A stretch of 42,087 bases of DNA from Gracilibacter sp. (GTDB lineage: Bacteria; Bacillota; Desulfitobacteriia; Desulfitobacteriales; Syntrophobotulaceae): positions 1 through 42,087 of the forward strand of contig JAGXFZ010000083.1 in NCBI GenBank assembly GCA_024637055.1, given 5' to 3'. A program made the translations under genes and the position numbers. The stretch's first letter is position 1. Each line of letters opens with the position of its first letter. Below are positions 16,681 through 24,525 of the stretch, one piece after another. Below the pieces are notes generated by a model. It was not told the DNA's origin. It saw only the letters and a list, made by a program, of their open reading frames with translations, and made no database searches.

Positions 16681-17247
16681 TTATCTTCTAGATATAAGAG
16701 AAAATGCTTCTGCCCTAGTAGCAGGGTTAGTCTGAAAAATACCTCGTACAGCTGAAGTTATTGTCTGTGACCCGGGCGTTTTTATACCTCTGATAGTCAT
16801 ACACATATGTTCGGCTTCAATAACTACCAGAACTCCACGAGCATTAAGCGTGTCATTAATCGTATCTGCTATTTGACTAGTCAAACGTTCCTGTAGTTGT
16901 GGTCTTCTGGCATAAGACTCCACCACTCTCGCTAACTTGGACAATCCAGTAACTTTACCATTACGCGGTATATAGGCAACATGTGCTTTGCCAACAAATG
17001 GTAGGAGATGGTGTTCACACATAGAATAAATTGGAATATCTTTAACGATGACCATTTCTTCGTGATTCTCTGAAAACTGTACGGTTAGATTCGTACTGGG
17101 ATCTACGTGGAGTCCAGCAAATGCTTCCTTATAAAACTTTGCTACCCTCTTAGGGGTATCTTTAAGACCTTCTCTTTGAGGATCTTCCCCGATTGCTTCC
17201 AGAATCATCTCTACAGCATGTTCAATTTTATTCAAATCAATTGACAT
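16681..17247 (-). CDS. folE: GTP cyclohydrolase I
   Basis: FolE converts GTP to 7,8-dihydroneopterin triphosphate, the first step of folate (and possibly queuosine) synthesis. The 188-residue protein has the zinc ligands in '[10 protein letters not shown]' (Cys and His) and 'HMCMTIRG' (Cys), plus '[23 protein letters not shown]', the core of the active site. Length and motif order are typical of FolE type I. GGAG lies 9 bases before the ATG. No other folate genes are adjacent, so it appears to be transcribed with surE. Confidence 0.97.
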   Translation of the reverse strand: MSIDLNKIEHAVEMILEAIGEDPQREGLKDTPKRVAKFYKEAFAGLHVDPSTNLTVQFSENHEEMVIVKDIPIYSMCEHHLLPFVGKAHVAYIPRNGKVTGLSKLARVVESYARRPQLQERLTSQIADTINDTLNARGVLVVIEAEHMCMTIRGIKTPGSQTITSAVRGIFQTNPATRAEAFSLISRR

Positions 17248-17395
17248 AATACCATCTCCAATTTTCAGATTACTTTATCCGATAGTAACCGCCTCTAAAT
17301 AGCAAAATATATCTTTATTTTAAAATAGTTCACTATGATGTATTCTACCATTGATAGAGCGTATATCCAAATATTTGATCTTAAATATAAAAGCA

Positions 17396-17446
17396 ATTAA
17401 AAGGGAGTATCGCTAGCTACTTAAAAAGTAGTTTTGCAACACTCCC
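17396..17446 (-). terminator. Terminator of the TPR gene
   Basis: An outer stem, GGGAGT (17403-17408) and ACTCCC (17441-17446), encloses an inner TACTT/AAGTA hairpin. On the minus strand it is followed by TTTTAATTGCTTTT. It lies about 100 bases after the TPR gene; the bases between hold no convincing gene. Confidence 0.6.
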
Positions 17447-17544
17447 ATAAAATTAGGCTCTCTTACTTTATGTTTATATTTGTGCATTGCTAAACAAACT
17501 GCAAAGCAGCGCCCACTATTGATCCAGATCCTATAAATAAGTAT

Positions 17545-18723
17545 CTAATTCGCTAAACCCAAAGATTCATTAAAACAATCAACAGCCTTGTTGTGATCCG
17601 CAAGTTGTTCGTACACATTTCCTAGAACTGTCCAGGCATTTTTATTATCTTTATCTAAGTAAGTAAGTTGTTCCAAAACTTTTTTTGCTTCTTCGAACAT
17701 TCCCGATTTAGCATAACAAACTCCTAAATTGTACAATCCTATCTTATCGTCGGGGTTGATAACGAGTGCTCTATTTAGTAAATCAATAGCCTTTCTATTA
17801 CGCCCTAATTTATTAGAGATGTACCCAAAGTTATTTAGAAGTATAGGATCGTTACAGTTTAATGTATATGCCCTTTGCAGCAACCTATAAGATTGATCAC
17901 TTTTGCCTAGCTTATGATAGACGCTAGCTAAATTACATAAGGCATCAAAATCATCAGGAACATTTTTTAGTACTCTTTGTAATAATTTTTGAGCTTTTTT
18001 TAACTGCCCTGTTGTAGCATAACAATAAGATAGCCTTGTTAAAAGTTGCATCCTGCCACCATATTTAACTGCTTTATGGAAACAGTTGGCTGCAGCGTTA
18101 ATCTGATTATTCTTAAGGAGCATCTCTCCTTTCATTTCCCAGTAGTTTGGATTAAATGGTTTTAGTTTACAACAACCACTAAAGCAGTTTAATGCTTCTT
18201 TATATTCACCATGAAATTGATAGATGGTACCTAGACGATAAATCGATTCAGCTTCGCCTGGTGAAGATCTCAATGATTGGTTAAGGCACTTGGTTGCTTG
18301 TTCCCACGCACCGAGTTCCAGGAAACAATCTGCTTGTAAATTAAAATATTGGCTGTTATTTGGTTGTAATTGGAGTGCATACTCGACATGTTTCAAAGCT
18401 TCTTCCACTAAACCTTGTCCATGTAGACATCGTGCCAATAAATAGTAAATTTCGGCAAGCTGATCAGATCTATAATTATGTTCTAGCATAGTCTCTAAGT
18501 AAACTCGGGCCTCCGTAAATACTTGAATATCAATTAGTTTGTTAATTTCGGCTAAACTAGCTCTACCTGAACTTTCTTTTTTTTCTATAATGGTTATTAG
18601 TTCCTCCATAGCTTGATTATTATTGCCTTTATACAAGAGCCAGTCTACTTTCATTCTTTTAAAGATACTATATTTATTTCTTATAGATATTTTATTTTGT
18701 AAAGCTCTTGATGTATCTACCAT
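17545..18723 (-). CDS. Tetratricopeptide repeat protein
   Basis: This 392-residue cytoplasmic protein is built from about ten tandem TPR units with the W/L-G-Y-A-P-like spacing (examples: 'AEIYYLLARCLHGQGLVEEAL', 'EAESIYRLGTIYQFHGEYKEAL', 'DKIGLYNLGVCYAKSGMFEEA'). No enzymatic domain, signal peptide or membrane segment is seen, so it is a protein-protein interaction scaffold of unknown partner. The start is ATG 18723, with AAGGGAG 9 bases upstream; a longer frame begins at 18750 but lacks a ribosome site. It is transcribed alone, with a terminator downstream. Confidence 0.82.
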   Translation of the reverse strand: MVDTSRALQNKISIRNKYSIFKRMKVDWLLYKGNNNQAMEELITIIEKKESSGRASLAEINKLIDIQVFTEARVYLETMLEHNYRSDQLAEIYYLLARCLHGQGLVEEALKHVEYALQLQPNNSQYFNLQADCFLELGAWEQATKCLNQSLRSSPGEAESIYRLGTIYQFHGEYKEALNCFSGCCKLKPFNPNYWEMKGEMLLKNNQINAAANCFHKAVKYGGRMQLLTRLSYCYATTGQLKKAQKLLQRVLKNVPDDFDALCNLASVYHKLGKSDQSYRLLQRAYTLNCNDPILLNNFGYISNKLGRNRKAIDLLNRALVINPDDKIGLYNLGVCYAKSGMFEEAKKVLEQLTYLDKDNKNAWTVLGNVYEQLADHNKAVDCFNESLGLAN

Positions 18724-18873
18724 AATTAACAACTCCCTTGGTTTTTTCATATTACACCAAGTATTCTGTTAATTACCTTATTTTACCTTTTAAATATGCG
18801 TTAATTCAGTCACCAAATATATCTAAGTTTCCATAGATATAATTATTTTTCGTTTTTTATCTGCAAAAAACAT

Positions 18874-18880
18874 GTATAAT
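18874..18880 (+). promoter_or_regulatory. Candidate -10 for the PLD-like lipoprotein gene
   Basis: TATAAT at 18875-18880, preceded by TG, lies about 50 bases before the start codon at 18930. The -35 region (GTTTTT) is weak. Confidence 0.4.
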
Positions 18881-18929
18881 AGAACTATATCTAAAAGTTA
18901 TCAGTATAAAAACTATTAAGAGGGAATTT

Positions 18930-19952
18930 ATGTCAGCACAAATCAGATTGCCTTTATTTACGTCTATAATATTTGTATTAATATTTATTTCAGGTTGTAG
19001 TATTTTGCCGTTTAATAAAGATGTGGAGGAAACAATATCCAATCTTTCGGCAGATTCTATCTTATTAAATACTGATGAAATAAGGCCGCAAACAGTTGGT
19101 CTTATTGAAAATGCCCAAGAGGCGATTTTCATCCAATTATCTGCTTTGGATGACCCCAAAATCCTTAATTTGCTCATGAAAAGATCAGAAGAGGGTTTAG
19201 ATATTAGAATTCTCCTCGATCGATGGCAGCGTGATAATTCATCGACAATCAGAATACTTAAAAATAATAATGTATCCGTCCAATATTATCCTGCTCAAAA
19301 AGGTCAATACCAAAACGTACGCTATATGGTAGTGGACTATAGCATTGCAATGTTTTATGGAGACGATTGGACTAATAAAGGCTTTGGTTCAGACACTATT
19401 ACTGTGAAGCTTACTGGAGATACTGCCTGGAAGATAACCAAGTCTTTTGAAAAAAATTGGGAGTACACTACAACCATGTCCCTTAATTTGCCTGAGAATA
19501 TGGATTTACCTGAAGAAAATATCAGTTTTGTTACAAATACGAGTATTAGACAACAAATACTCAGGTATATTGAATCTTCTGAGACTGAAATCAAAATAAT
19601 TGTAGAACAATTTAGTGACACCGATACAATCGATGCTTTACTCGAAGCTAAAACAAGAGGGGTTGAAATCAAGCTTATTCTTAGTCCTACGACTATTATG
19701 GATACTCCTAATACAATTAAGAAATTAGAAGAAGCCGAGATAGATATACGTTATAACAGTCATCCTGAAGAACGTCCACTTAAGTTTAACTATGGTATCT
19801 TTGATAACAAAACGTTTATTATTACCAGTTCTTCATGGACTTATTATGCATTTATTATCAACCACGAATGTTCTTTAACCATTCCCTCACCCGCCGTAGT
19901 AAAGAAAATGGATCTCATATTTGACCAGGAATGGGAGAATGGCATTATTTAA
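18930..19952 (+). CDS. Lipoprotein with two degenerate phospholipase D-like domains
   Basis: This 340-residue protein has a lipoprotein signal peptide: hydrophobic residues 7-20, then lipobox ISGC with C23. Two PLD-like halves follow. The HxKxxxxD motifs are both broken: in the first, His and Lys are N129 and R131 (D136 kept); in the second they are K285 and N287 (D292 kept). The GSxN sequence that normally follows is replaced by TSSSWT. It is therefore unlikely to be a working phosphodiesterase and may bind lipid or nucleic acid outside the membrane. AGAGGG precedes the ATG. It is a single gene, ended by a long palindrome. Confidence 0.78.
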   Translation: MSAQIRLPLFTSIIFVLIFISGCSILPFNKDVEETISNLSADSILLNTDEIRPQTVGLIENAQEAIFIQLSALDDPKILNLLMKRSEEGLDIRILLDRWQRDNSSTIRILKNNNVSVQYYPAQKGQYQNVRYMVVDYSIAMFYGDDWTNKGFGSDTITVKLTGDTAWKITKSFEKNWEYTTTMSLNLPENMDLPEENISFVTNTSIRQQILRYIESSETEIKIIVEQFSDTDTIDALLEAKTRGVEIKLILSPTTIMDTPNTIKKLEEAEIDIRYNSHPEERPLKFNYGIFDNKTFIITSSSWTYYAFIINHECSLTIPSPAVVKKMDLIFDQEWENGII

Positions 19953-19973
19953 TAATCTCAAACAAATATATTT

Positions 19974-20015
19974 ATAGGGTAGGTCAGAACAGAATTCTGT
20001 TCTGACCTACCCTAT
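19974..20015. terminator. 42-base perfect palindrome, probable terminator of the PLD-like gene
   Basis: ATAGGGTAGGTCAGAACAGAA and its exact complement meet at a central GAATTC. Read on the plus strand, it forms a 19-21 bp hairpin followed by a weak T-run (TTTGCTTTT). It lies 21 bases after the stop codon at 19952. Confidence 0.65.
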
Positions 20016-20030
20016 TTGCTTTTAAGAAAA

Positions 20031-20058
20031 TTAAAAAGGTAGGGCTTTCACCCTACCT
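20031..20058 (-). terminator. Intrinsic terminator of the 6S RNA gene
   Basis: On the minus strand, AGGTAGGG, a short GTGAAAG-type loop and CCCTACCT are followed by TTTTTAA. It directly abuts the 3' closing stem of the 6S RNA. Confidence 0.85.
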
Positions 20059-20234
20059 TCCCGCTTTGCCGTAAGACACCTGGTTTCTGACCCTGCTCTC
20101 GCAGGTGGGCACCTAGACTCTTTTTCGATCTTCCTTAGACTCTAAGGCATGATGTACTTGATTCGTCACTAAATGGCTCCCAAAAAAATCATAGGATCAA
20201 AACCAAGAAAATCTAATACAAACAAAGCAGGATT
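20037..20234 (-). ncRNA. ssrS: 6S RNA
   Basis: The minus strand has a TATAAT -10 (forward 20241-20246), an expected start near 20234 and an RNA of about 198 bases. Its 5' end CCTGCTTTG (20231-20223) pairs with CAAAGCGGG near the 3' end (20068-20060), closing a long rod. A strong terminator hairpin, AGGTAGGG/CCCTACCT (20058-20037), with a T-run follows. The inner part holds the paired GGTGCCCACCTGC / GCAGGGTC and CCAGGTGTCTTACGGC words seen in Firmicutes 6S RNAs. 6S RNA mimics an open promoter and binds sigma-A RNA polymerase in stationary phase. The family is inferred from structure, size and motifs, not from a covariance model. Confidence 0.78.
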
Positions 20235-20293
20235 AATAATATTATAACACTAGAATATAGATAATTCCTTAAAAAAACAATGGAAATAATTAT

Positions 20294-20722
20294 CTATATA
20301 TTATTATCTTCAAGTTCAGCTATTCTATCCTGAATAACAGAGATTGACATCTCTTGAGTTCTTACTCTTTGTCTAAGCTGCTCAATGGTTGTCGTCAAAT
20401 TCTTTATCTGTAAGTATAACGAATCAATACTGGCTTCTTCAGAAAGGTTATCTTTATTCTTGGCTGATAGTTCTTTAGAATTGGAGTCTGGTTTATTTAA
20501 GAGGTATCTAAATCTTCCATAACGGGTATTTCTTCCAGGGGTTACTTCAACAATTCCATCCTTCTCCATAACTTGAATTGCTTTTTTCAGAGTAATGCTA
20601 GCTACTCCCGTTTCCCTTTGTATTTCTGAATAAGCTATCTCAAATTCGTTCTCATCCTGTTTCTTAGCGATTTTCTCAAAATAGATAACAAATTTCTTAT
20701 ACGTTTTATCTTTTAGTTTCAC
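20294..20722 (-). CDS. Winged-helix DNA-binding protein with C-terminal coiled coil (unknown role)
   Basis: This 142-residue protein has an N-terminal winged helix-turn-helix (about residues 5-70): 'YSEIQRETGVASITLKKAIQVMEKDGIVEVTPG' reads as helix-turn-recognition helix-wing. A Ser/Asn/Lys-rich linker follows (74-92), then a heptad-patterned coiled coil (about 97-140; 'LYLQIKNLTTTIEQLRQRV...'). No ligand domain is present. It is probably a dimeric regulator; its targets are unknown. The start is GTG, with AAGGAAG upstream. Its 3' end lies about 50 bases from the 6S RNA promoter, read in the same direction. Confidence 0.65.
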   Translation of the reverse strand: MKLKDKTYKKFVIYFEKIAKKQDENEFEIAYSEIQRETGVASITLKKAIQVMEKDGIVEVTPGRNTRYGRFRYLLNKPDSNSKELSAKNKDNLSEEASIDSLYLQIKNLTTTIEQLRQRVRTQEMSISVIQDRIAELEDNNI

Positions 20723-20825
20723 TTTGCTCTTCCTTCCCAGATTAATTCAAAACAACCTCTATTATTATTGTATTATAACATAAACAAATTATTTTTTTCT
20801 CAAGTTAAGTAAAAAAATAATATTT

Positions 20826-21677
20826 TTACTCTTCCAAATTCTGTTTTTTATTATATAAGCTATTTAGAATCTCGTCACTTAGAGAGAACGAATGTTTATC
20901 TATAGGGAAAGCAGATTCTTTGACGTCTTTACTATAGCTTTTAACTGCTTCTAGAGCCAAAGTTCCTAGAGACTCATATTGTTTTACAAATTTAGGAACA
21001 AACTTGTCAAATAATCCCATTAAATCATGCCAAACAAGTACTTGTCCGCTACACATTTCTCCTGCTCCAATACCAATTGTTGGTACAGATAGTTCCATGG
21101 TAATTTTCTCAGCTAATTGTTTGGGGATAGCTTCTAAGACAAGCATGATTATGCCAGCTTTTTCTAATATAAGAGCATCTTTATTAAGAGTAATTGCACT
21201 TTCCAAATCCTTACCTTGAACCTTGTAGCCCCCAAGTTGACTAGCAGTTTGGGGAGTTAAGCCGATATGACCTACGACCGGAATCCCCGCTTTTGTCAAT
21301 GTCCTTACTGTGTCAGCGTAATATTCTCCACCTTCAAGTTTTACGGCATCAGCATTTCCTTCTTTTATCAGTCTACCAGCATTTAGCAATGCATCTTGTG
21401 ATGTAGCATAACTTAAAAAAGGAAGGTCAGTAACTATGAAGGTGTTCGGTGCTCCCCTTCTCACAGCTTTAGTATGATGTAACATTTCCTCCATAGTCAC
21501 GGGAACTGTAGAATCATACCCTAATACAACCATCCCTAAGGAGTCTCCGACAAGTATAATATCTATTTCTGCCTTCTCTAGAATACTTGCAGATGGGTAA
21601 TCATACGCTGTAAGCATAGCAATTTTTTCATTTTGAGAAGCCATGATTTTAAAATCAAGTATTGTTTTCTTTGGCAT
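20826..21677 (-). CDS. panB: 3-methyl-2-oxobutanoate hydroxymethyltransferase
   Basis: PanB makes ketopantoate from alpha-ketoisovalerate and methylene-tetrahydrofolate in pantothenate and CoA synthesis. The 283-residue protein shows 'AYDYPSA', 'GDSLGMVVLGYDSTVPVT', 'LPFLSY', 'KLEGG', 'GHIGLTPQ' and 'IGIGAG', all in family order. Magnesium-binding Asp and Glu residues lie in the first and fourth of these. The ATG at 21677 has GGAGG 5 bases upstream; the longer frame from 21689 is not supported. panC and panD are not adjacent, which is unusual for Firmicutes. Confidence 0.95.
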   Translation of the reverse strand: MPKKTILDFKIMASQNEKIAMLTAYDYPSASILEKAEIDIILVGDSLGMVVLGYDSTVPVTMEEMLHHTKAVRRGAPNTFIVTDLPFLSYATSQDALLNAGRLIKEGNADAVKLEGGEYYADTVRTLTKAGIPVVGHIGLTPQTASQLGGYKVQGKDLESAITLNKDALILEKAGIIMLVLEAIPKQLAEKITMELSVPTIGIGAGEMCSGQVLVWHDLMGLFDKFVPKFVKQYESLGTLALEAVKSYSKDVKESAFPIDKHSFSLSDEILNSLYNKKQNLEE

Positions 21678-21823
21678 ACTATCCTCCATAGGTTAATCCT
21701 TTTTCTTAAATAATTCAATATGTTATATTTAAGAATATTAGCTTCATTTGGCATAAGAAGTGAATATCACGCATAGTTTGTACTAGATTAAAGGAGGATC
21801 TAACCTCCAAAGGGGGATATCTC

Positions 21824-22195
21824 ATGCCTAAGTCATTTAGAATATCATTAGTAACCCAAGGAATACTAATTGCTGCTATAACATCCTTAATCCTAACTCT
21901 AATTCTAAGCATTATCTATTATTTCTCTTCTATTCAAGAATCCACTTTACACTCTTTAATTTGCATTGCTATTAGTGTTTTATCAGCTAGTGTGCTTGTA
22001 TCTTATCAAGCAGGTTCGAAGGGGCTAATCTATGGTTTATCAATTGGTATTGGTTTTTTCATTCTATCAATTATTGTCTATTATATATTTTATTCAGGAA
22101 ATCCTTCCTGGCTATTTGTCTTAGCAAAAGCTTTAGTAAGCCTCGTAGCAGGAGCATTAGGTGGTACCATAGGAGCAGTCTTAAAAAGAAATTAG
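21824..22195 (+). CDS. TIGR04086-type small membrane protein
   Basis: This 123-residue protein has four predicted membrane helices (about residues 10-35, 45-60, 67-90 and 97-118) and a short glycine-rich end, 'LVAGALGGTIGAVLKRN', typical of the TIGR04086/YrzE-type family in spore-formers. The function is unknown. AGGGGGA lies 7 bases before the ATG. A small GGAGG-ATCTAA-CCTCC inverted repeat (21792-21807) just upstream could fold in the leader. It is a single gene with its own terminator. Confidence 0.7.
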   Translation: MPKSFRISLVTQGILIAAITSLILTLILSIIYYFSSIQESTLHSLICIAISVLSASVLVSYQAGSKGLIYGLSIGIGFFILSIIVYYIFYSGNPSWLFVLAKALVSLVAGALGGTIGAVLKRN

Positions 22196-22313
22196 ATTAG
22201 AACCATTCACCGACGAAAACAAGCTGTTAAGGTGTTAAATCCTGACAATAATTAGTATCTAATATAATATAAATAGTATACTCTTACCCTTTTCCACTTA
22301 GGCCATATGGCCT

Positions 22314-22337
22314 CCCCATTAAGCAATGGGGTTTTTT
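22314..22337 (+). terminator. Terminator of the TIGR04086-type gene
   Basis: CCCCATT (22314-22320) pairs with AATGGGG (22325-22331) across AAGC and is followed by TTTTTT. A GGCCATATGGCC palindrome lies just before it (22301-22312). Confidence 0.85.
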
Positions 22338-22338
22338 C

Positions 22339-24444
22339 TTATTTAATCCATATTATTACTACACGATCACCACGATTTAGTATGGTAGTGAATTCAGCAT
22401 TTTTACCATTAACAAGCATTTCTAATCTACCTTGAGGAATCATATCCTTAGTTAAGTTTAGATAAGGGAATAGGTCGGAGAGAATTGGTTTATTTGAAAA
22501 CCCCTCTACCTTTAATTCCATACCATCTTCTACTGGGTAATCCTCATCTATATGTTTTCCCTTAAATAACACTCTAGTCTCTTTAGTGGGAAGGAAAAAC
22601 TCTTGTCCATTAACCGTAAAATTCATAGGTTCGGCTTTCAACTCTAAATTTTTAACAGTGACTAGCCTGTCTTTAATATTTAGAATATCACCTTCCTGTA
22701 GGGTGAAACTATTCTCCATAACTTCCCCATTTAACCATACTTTTATTTTTGGTTCTATATTTTGTTTCTGACCATGTACTATTATAGATCTTTTATGGTA
22801 AGAATTAGGATTTATATTCATAAAGATTAGGAAATCTTCTAATGTTTCATTATTTATTACAGTAAGGCGACTATTCTCTTCAATCTCATCTTCACCGCTT
22901 AACACTTTGCCTTCGGACATAACTACTGCTTTAAAAATCACTTCTTCGTTATTGAAGATAATTCTTTTATTACTAGGTAAATCGATAATATCTTTGATTT
23001 GTGCTTTAGCAGCTTTACCTGAAGATCCAGGTATAAACCTTATACTATCCCCTGGACTAAGATGACTATCTAGTTTAGCAGAATCCCCATTAACATATAT
23101 CTCAGCAGGACTGCCTAGACCACCTTTAAGTACGTTAATTTTACCATTCAACTCATATATTAAAGCTGATCCAGGACGCCCTAAAAAAGTTTTAGGTTGT
23201 ACGCCGGCAGCTAAAAGTGCTTCAGCGACTGTCGCTAGATTTAATTCAAAAATTGGAATGATAGCATTATTAACCTCAACCGAATAATAGTGTAGAACTT
23301 GTCCATCTAGAGCAGCTATTGCTATCCCTAATGGGGTAATGACATCAGGCCCCGTAAGAGAATCTTCTTCTCCTAGTATATTACTTAATCTTTGTCTTTC
23401 CTGTATTCCTACTCTATTACTTGGGATATTTAGTTTTTCTGCGATAGCTTGACTAAGTAACGGAGTAAGGCTACCTCCACCTACTAAGATAACAGCTTGA
23501 GGTGAACTGCCATTAAGATAAACAATCTCTTTACAGATTCTATCAGTAATGGTTTGAACAGTAGGGTGGATTATTTCCAGTATATCTTCTTTGGCAACCA
23601 GTACTTTCTCTCCAAAAAAATTATTAATCTCTACCTGAGCGTTCTTTTGAAGGCTCCTTTTTACTTTTTCTCCTTCCTGAAAACTAAGAAGGAAATGCGA
23701 ACAAATCGCCTCTGTTACTTCATCACCTGCTATGGGAACCATCCCATAAGAGAAGAAGGAACCATCTTTAGTAAGGCCAATGTCTGAAGTTCCTGCTCCA
23801 ATATCTACAAGAGCAATATTTAGTCTTCTCATATCAATCGGGATGGCAGCTTGTCCAGCTGCTATAGGCTCTAGAGTTAAGCTTTCCATCTCCAAGCCTA
23901 CCCTGGAAAGTACTGCTACTAAGCCATCAACTACGGTTCTAGGAAGAAAAGTTGCGATTACTGTTAACTCAACTTTCTTTCCCCTTTGACCTATCAGACT
24001 AGTAATTGCCTGATTCTCCAGTAACTGACTTACAGTACTATAGCCAACACAATAGAAGAAATCACTTTCCACCTCTGCTGAGCTAATACGTTTCATAGCT
24101 TGTTGGACGGCATCCATTTCCAGAGTTAAGATATCCTGCCGTTCCCAGTTTATCGGAAACAGCTCTGTCCTCGATACTGATGCAGTTTCAGTACACAACG
24201 CTCTTCCTGCAGCTGCTACTGCTACTTTCTTCAGCTCCAACTTAACCTTCTTTTCCAACTCATTTTTTATCCGTAAAACTGCTGAGGCTACTTCATCAAC
24301 ATCATGAACTTGTCCATCATACATTGCTCGTTGAGAATGTTCAGTTCGGGAACTAGCTTTTATTTCATAACCACTAATGGTTTTTTCCATAACTAGCCCG
24401 ATTACCACTCTTGTCCCTATATCCAGCGCAAAAACTGTACTCAT
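22339..24444 (-). CDS. FtsA-like actin-fold ATPase with long beta-rich C-terminal extension
   Basis: The N-terminal half (about residues 1-390 of 701) is an FtsA/PilM-type actin fold: phosphate 1 'ALDIGTRVVIGL', an insertion region with 'GRALCTETASVSR', phosphate 2 'ALVDIGAGTSDIGL', adenosine motif 'VILVGGGSLTPLL', and 'VITPLGIAIAAL' at the end. The remaining 300 residues form repeated short beta units with 'VNG', 'GD' and 'LEDFLIF' patterns, like ubiquitin/ThiS-like or SLBB folds. The membrane-targeting helix of true FtsA is missing, so it is a paralogue or pilus-type assembly ATPase rather than the division protein. The ATG at 24444 has AGGTGG 5 bases upstream. It follows pfkA. Confidence 0.75.
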   Translation of the reverse strand: MSTVFALDIGTRVVIGLVMEKTISGYEIKASSRTEHSQRAMYDGQVHDVDEVASAVLRIKNELEKKVKLELKKVAVAAAGRALCTETASVSRTELFPINWERQDILTLEMDAVQQAMKRISSAEVESDFFYCVGYSTVSQLLENQAITSLIGQRGKKVELTVIATFLPRTVVDGLVAVLSRVGLEMESLTLEPIAAGQAAIPIDMRRLNIALVDIGAGTSDIGLTKDGSFFSYGMVPIAGDEVTEAICSHFLLSFQEGEKVKRSLQKNAQVEINNFFGEKVLVAKEDILEIIHPTVQTITDRICKEIVYLNGSSPQAVILVGGGSLTPLLSQAIAEKLNIPSNRVGIQERQRLSNILGEEDSLTGPDVITPLGIAIAALDGQVLHYYSVEVNNAIIPIFELNLATVAEALLAAGVQPKTFLGRPGSALIYELNGKINVLKGGLGSPAEIYVNGDSAKLDSHLSPGDSIRFIPGSSGKAAKAQIKDIIDLPSNKRIIFNNEEVIFKAVVMSEGKVLSGEDEIEENSRLTVINNETLEDFLIFMNINPNSYHKRSIIVHGQKQNIEPKIKVWLNGEVMENSFTLQEGDILNIKDRLVTVKNLELKAEPMNFTVNGQEFFLPTKETRVLFKGKHIDEDYPVEDGMELKVEGFSNKPILSDLFPYLNLTKDMIPQGRLEMLVNGKNAEFTTILNRGDRVVIIWIK

Positions 24445-24470
24445 TATCCCCACCTCATTACGAAAAGAAC

Positions 24471-24510
24471 TCTCTCTAGTATTATTGATATCTCTTTAGT
24501 ATTATTGATA
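24471..24510. repeat. Tandem 20-base repeat between pfkA and the FtsA-like gene
   Basis: TCTCTCTAGTATTATTGATA (24471-24490) is followed directly by TCTCTTTAGTATTATTGATA (24491-24510), matching at 19 of 20 positions. It fills the short gap after pfkA and could be a regulatory pair or a recent slippage duplication. Confidence 0.6.
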
Positions 24511-24525
24511 TTTAAATTTTATCTT

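Noticed and set aside
17446-17544. A short minus-strand stretch reading YLFIGSGSIVGAALQFV before a stop
   Set aside because: It looks like a membrane-protein tail but has no start codon or ribosome site and overlaps the end of the TPR gene.
18857-19177. A 106-residue minus-strand open frame opposite the PLD-like gene
   Set aside because: It lies antisense to a well-supported lipoprotein gene and shows no ribosome site or family features.
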